From Gemmatimonadota bacterium (lineage in GTDB: Bacteria > Gemmatimonadota > Gemmatimonadetes > Longimicrobiales > Longimicrobiaceae), in assembly GCA_019348265.1 (NCBI GenBank), contig JAHWJV010000192.1, positions 1 through 6,928 on the forward strand: a stretch of 6,928 nucleotides of DNA. Direction: 5' to 3'. The notes under the pieces were generated by a model. That model was not told the origin of the DNA, did not search any database, and saw only the letters and a list, made by a program, of their open reading frames with translations. Below, piece after piece: positions 5,797 through 6,928 of the stretch. The position numbers and the translations under genes are program-made. Positions within the stretch are counted from its first letter, which is position 1, and each line of letters starts with the position of its first letter.

Positions 5797-5841
5797 ATGT
5801 CGAGCGGCCCCGGCGGATAATCCGGCGGGGCCGCTCGACAT
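5797..5841. terminator. Near-perfect 21-bp hairpin after rplQ (probable terminator, either direction)
   Basis: Arms 5797-5817 and 5821-5841 are complementary at 20 of 21 positions around a 3-base loop (TAA), with a very GC-rich middle. The hairpin begins 17 bp past the rplQ stop, so it probably ends the rpoA-rplQ transcript on the minus strand. No T tract follows on either strand, so it may end transcription by structure alone, act from both sides, or act as an RNA 3' stabiliser. Confidence 0.65.
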
Positions 5842-5857
5842 CCTGCCAGTCGATCGA

Positions 5858-6220
5858 CTACTCGCCGCGATCGACGAGCTCGATCAGCGCCATCTCCGCC
5901 CCGTCGCCCTGGCGATGCCCGAGCTTCAGCACCCGGGTGTAGCCGCCGGGCCGCTCCGCGAAGCGCGGTGCGATGGCGTCGAACAGCTTCACCAGAACGT
6001 CGCGGTCCTGGATCTTGCGGCCCGCGAGGCGCCGCGCGTGCAGGTCACCGCGCTTGGCGATGGTGATAAGGCGCTCGGCGAAGGGCCGGAGCTCTTTCGC
6101 CTTCGCCGTAGTGGTCGAGATCCGTCCGTGCAGGAACAGGCTGGTCGCCATGTTGCGCAGGAGTGCCTCCCGGTGACTCGCCGTCCGGCTAAGCTGCCGG
6201 CCTTTCTTACCGTGTCGCAT
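5858..6220 (-). CDS. rplQ: 50S ribosomal protein L17
   Basis: A 120-residue large-subunit protein near the peptide exit tunnel. The conserved N-terminus MRHGKKGRQLSRTASHREALLRNMATSL is followed by TTTAKAKELRPFAERLITIAKRGDLHARR and ends with RPGGYTRVLKLGHRQGDGAEMALIELV, all typical of bacterial L17; length is standard. Start ATG 6220 has AGGGAG at 6230-6235, nine bases upstream. It follows rpoA by 23 bp, the usual order at the end of the alpha operon, and is the last gene before the large hairpin at 5797-5841. Confidence 0.98.
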   Translation of the reverse strand: MRHGKKGRQLSRTASHREALLRNMATSLFLHGRISTTTAKAKELRPFAERLITIAKRGDLHARRLAGRKIQDRDVLVKLFDAIAPRFAERPGGYTRVLKLGHRQGDGAEMALIELVDRGE

Positions 6221-6243
6221 GCTCTATATCTCCCTGAGGCCCG

Positions 6244-6928
6244 TTACGCCGGGTTCTGCTCGTCCGTAGCCTGGTCGGCTCCACCATCCTCATCGCCCTC
6301 TGACCACCAGAGGGTGCCGTTGTCGCCTTCCGCCAGCCGAACTCCGAAGCGGAGGCCCTGACCTGACAGGAAGTCGCTGATCTCCTGAAGCGACTTCTTG
6401 CCGAAGTTGTCGATGGAGAGCATCTGGTCCTCGGTGCGCTGAATCAGATCGCGCACGGTCTGGATGTTCTCCTTCTGGAGGCTGTTCCGGCTCCGGACGC
6501 TCAGCTCGGCGAGATCCTCGATCGGCCGGTTGAGCACGTCCTGCAGGCGGGTCGGAACCGGCGTCCCCCCGGTGAACGGGGACCGCGAGCCCGCGGCGCC
6601 AGCGCCGTTCCCCCAGCTACGCTCCTCCGACCACTCGGGCCGGCTGCCAGCAAGGAAGCTGAAGTGCTCGATCGCCAGCCGCGCAGCGTACTGCACCGCG
6701 GTCGGTACGTCGATCGCGCCGTTGGTCTCGATCTCGAGCACCAGACGATCGAAGTCGGTCCGCTGCCCGACGCGAGTCTCCTCGACCACGAAGTTGGCCC
6801 GGCGAACCGGGTTGTAGATCGCGTCCACCCGAACCAGATCCGCGGGCATTCCGCGGGGGATCGGATGCTGCTCGGCGAGCACGAAGCCGCGGCCCTTGTT
6901 GATGTACAGCTCCATGCGCAAATCGCGA
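6244..6928 (-). CDS. rpoA: DNA-directed RNA polymerase alpha subunit, C-terminal part (5' end outside window)
   Basis: The frame enters from the right edge (RDLRMELYINKGRGFVLAE) and ends at TAA 6244-6246; roughly 120 N-terminal residues are outside the window, so ATG 6915 and TTG 6921 are internal. Residue numbers here count from codon TTG 6921. The rest of the N-terminal dimerisation domain runs to about residue 90 (NPVRRANFVVEETRVGQRTDFDRLVLEIETNG is conserved). A Gly/Ser/Pro-rich linker of about 35 residues follows (91-125). The C-terminal DNA-binding domain runs from about 126 to 196. It keeps the arginine and asparagine of SVRSRNSL that correspond to E. coli Arg265 and Asn268, and the KKSLQEI helix. 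An acidic tail of nearly 30 residues with a Trp pair (205-206) follows. The linker is longer than the E. coli one. The gene leads directly into rplQ, 23 bp downstream. Confidence 0.97.
   Translation of the reverse strand, partial: RDLRMELYINKGRGFVLAEQHPIPRGMPADLVRVDAIYNPVRRANFVVEETRVGQRTDFDRLVLEIETNGAIDVPTAVQYAARLAIEHFSFLAGSRPEWSEERSWGNGAGAAGSRSPFTGGTPVPTRLQDVLNRPIEDLAELSVRSRNSLQKENIQTVRDLIQRTEDQMLSIDNFGKKSLQEISDFLSGQGLRFGVRLAEGDNGTLWWSEGDEDGGADQATDEQNPA

Noticed and set aside
1..6928. CRISPR array, insertion sequence, tRNA, phage or defence genes
   Set aside because: No spaced direct repeats, transposase motifs, terminal inverted repeats, tRNA-like folds or phage/defence domains were found; apart from the 415-438 junction the window is housekeeping and sugar-nucleotide genes.

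Overview
The window is GC-rich bacterial DNA with mostly short intergenic gaps and no tRNA, rRNA, CRISPR array or recognisable mobile element. Strong G/C preference at third codon positions makes long spurious frames open opposite the real genes. Several features would fit a Gemmatimonadota-like or similar high-GC environmental bacterium: a fused CobA-HemD, a zinc-type L28, and an alpha subunit with a long linker and acidic tail. This placement is an inference and not firm.

Layout from left to right. Positions 1-438 carry the 3' end of an unrecognised plus-strand gene and the 5' third of a plus-strand HAD-family phosphatase. Near 415-438 the HAD gene runs directly into the truncated 3' part of a minus-strand uroporphyrinogen-III methyltransferase/synthase fusion (cobA-hemD, start at 1689). 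Both genes lose their C-terminal halves there, so this point is either a real deletion or an assembly join. On the minus strand, cobA-hemD is the last gene of a tightly packed operon: gmd (GDP-mannose 4,6-dehydratase), rmd (GDP-4-dehydro-6-deoxymannose reductase), then cobA-hemD. Gaps are 4 bp and then an 8-bp overlap. The operon has its own sigma70-type promoter at about 3716-3744.

Upstream and on the same strand lies a WbpA-type nucleotide-sugar dehydrogenase (3844-5232), closed by a strong intrinsic terminator (3780-3816) that separates it from gmd. Together gmd, rmd and the dehydrogenase point to synthesis of GDP-D-rhamnose and a UDP-linked uronic acid (probably N-acetylated) for a surface polysaccharide. 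No glycosyltransferase or export gene is visible in the window.

A divergent regulatory region (5233-5507) separates the dehydrogenase from rpmB (ribosomal protein L28, plus strand), which has a clear promoter and Shine-Dalgarno. Convergent to rpmB is the end of the alpha operon on the minus strand: rpoA (partial, running off the right edge) followed by rplQ. Two large hairpins fill the 155 bp between rpmB and rplQ.

I found no clear sign of a new biological system. The points most worth checking are the HAD/HemD junction, the long interdomain linker and acidic tail of RpoA, and the paired hairpins and operator-like inverted repeats around rpmB.
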